NCBI GenBank assembly: GCA_027074135.1
Contig: JALTDM010000267.1
Coordinates: 1-6,191, forward strand
DNA: 6,191 nucleotides
Origin: Bacteroidales bacterium
Lineage (GTDB): Bacteria; Bacteroidota; Bacteroidia; Bacteroidales; JALTDM01
Direction: 5' to 3'
Below, piece after piece: positions 5,684 through 6,191 of this stretch. The notes below the pieces were generated by a model. The model ran no database searches. It worked only from the letters and a program-made list of their open reading frames with translations, and was not told the origin of the DNA. Each line of letters begins with the position of its first letter. Positions within the stretch are counted from its first letter, which is position 1. The position numbers and the translations under genes are program-made.

Positions 5684-6191
5684 ATGAGGTTTTTTAAATT
5701 AAGTCTGTTAGTTGCAGCACTGCTGATGTTTGTTTTTCATTTTAATAACGCAACATCTTTTGCTGCAAATTCTGCCCAACTCAAACCTGTTCCCATCAAT
5801 TTCGGTCACGATAAGTGTAAAAGATGTTTGATGAAAATCAAAAGCAAAAGATACTCCGCAGAGGTAGGTAATGTAAAAACAGGTAAAATTTACAAGTTCG
5901 ACGATATCGGATGTGCCGTTATGTGGCTGTATCACGACTGCCATTTCGGTTGGAAGAAAAACGCAAAAATATGGGTAACGGATGCAAAAACAAAAAAATG
6001 GCTCAATGCAAAAACCGCCTGCTGGGTGGACGGGGAAATAACGCCTATGCATTTTGGTCTTGGAGCTTACAAACAGGGAGAAACAAACAAGAAATGCTTA
6101 AGCTGGAAAACAGCCAAGCAGCTCTTACTCAAAAGAGGAATCAAAAAAGAAAACCATATGAAAAAATTTATGCCTAAAATGTGGAAAATGA
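5684..6191 (+). CDS. NosL-like exported protein, open at the right edge
   Basis: The frame runs 169 codons without a stop to the window edge, and the next codon begins with A, so at least one more residue follows. A signal peptide is evident: MRFFK, a hydrophobic core to about residue 20, and a likely cut near SFAA (25-28). There is no lipobox Cys, although many NosL proteins are lipoproteins. The mature part matches the NosL family (nitrous-oxide reductase accessory/copper-binding): CKRCLM (45-50), YKFDDIGCAVMWL (70-82), KIWVTDAKTKKWLNAKTACWV (about 95-115) and TPMHFGLGAY (120-129). C45, C48, M50, M122 and H123 are plausible copper ligands; further cysteines are C77, C86, C113 and C138. CGGAGGTG (5672-5679) precedes the ATG. 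No nosZ or other nos gene is in view, so a copper-delivery role for another enzyme is possible. The tail after about 150 is Lys/Met-rich. Confidence 0.75.
   Translation, partial: MRFFKLSLLVAALLMFVFHFNNATSFAANSAQLKPVPINFGHDKCKRCLMKIKSKRYSAEVGNVKTGKIYKFDDIGCAVMWLYHDCHFGWKKNAKIWVTDAKTKKWLNAKTACWVDGEITPMHFGLGAYKQGETNKKCLSWKTAKQLLLKRGIKKENHMKKFMPKMWKM

Noticed and set aside
680..6052. Minus-strand open frames (e.g. 680-922, 1116-1388, 1515-1919, 2512-2715, 3807-4058, 4246-4452, 4581-4790, 5708-6052)
   Set aside because: All but 680-922 lie entirely opposite well-supported + strand genes (680-922 spans a gap, promoter and gene start). They show low-complexity or non-family sequence and no convincing start context.
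5911..6177. 88-codon + strand frame inside the NosL-like gene
   Set aside because: The other frame from 5684 has a signal peptide, ribosome binding site and NosL motifs; this one has none of these.
1..6191. CRISPR array, tRNA or rRNA genes, insertion sequence
   Set aside because: No regularly spaced repeats, no tRNA-like cloverleaf or rRNA core sequence, and no transposase-like protein or paired terminal repeats were seen.

Overview
This is a low-GC bacterial window. All five complete genes and one 3'-open gene lie on the + strand. Four genes have strong GGAGG-type ribosome binding sites, a fifth (the ferritin-like fragment) has a GGAGG that may be coding remnant, and one has none. Two intrinsic terminators and two good sigma70-type promoters are readable. 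The gene set (sulfur-compound channel, AcfC-type binding protein, NosL-like protein, ferritin-like protein) fits an anaerobic or microaerophilic, sulfur-metabolising and possibly thermophilic bacterium of the Hippea/Desulfurella kind. That is an impression from gene content and protein style, not a demonstrated placement.

Layout. (1) Positions 116-481 hold a short ferritin-like/rubrerythrin-type protein that matches only the C-terminal half of the family, closed by a clear terminator at 494-523. (2) After about 370 bases without a gene, which hold a long hairpin and a consensus promoter (TTGACA, 18 bp, TATAAT), comes a two-gene operon. It encodes a Tm-1-like (UPF0261) protein at 850-2076 and a TIM-barrel PEP-hydrolase-family protein at 2090-2920. 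These are the two halves of plant Tm-1, here as separate genes 13 bp apart. (3) Positions 2921-3141 carry a nested hairpin, then a promoter whose -10 ends only about 10 bases before the next ATG. (4) A YeeE/YedE-type sulfur transporter (3142-4149) and a secreted AcfC-like substrate-binding protein (4186-4962) form a second unit. No ABC ATPase or permease is visible with the binding protein. (5) Positions 4963-5683 hold no convincing intact gene. They contain an AT-rich hairpin, an intrinsic terminator, an orphan AGGAGG followed by a possibly frame-broken small ORF, a run of inverted repeats, and a candidate promoter with repeats. (6) A NosL-like exported protein starts at 5684 and runs off the right end.

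How the parts may work together. The YedE and AcfC-like pair suggests periplasmic capture of a small oxyanion, perhaps a sulfur compound, and its delivery to a membrane channel; this is inference. The Tm-1-like pair probably works as one two-component enzyme or complex, with unknown substrate. The NosL-like protein probably handles copper or another metal outside the membrane, but no nos gene is in view. The most unusual features are the apparently leaderless yedE, the binding protein paired with a YedE channel instead of an ABC transporter, and the unexplained hairpins between operons.
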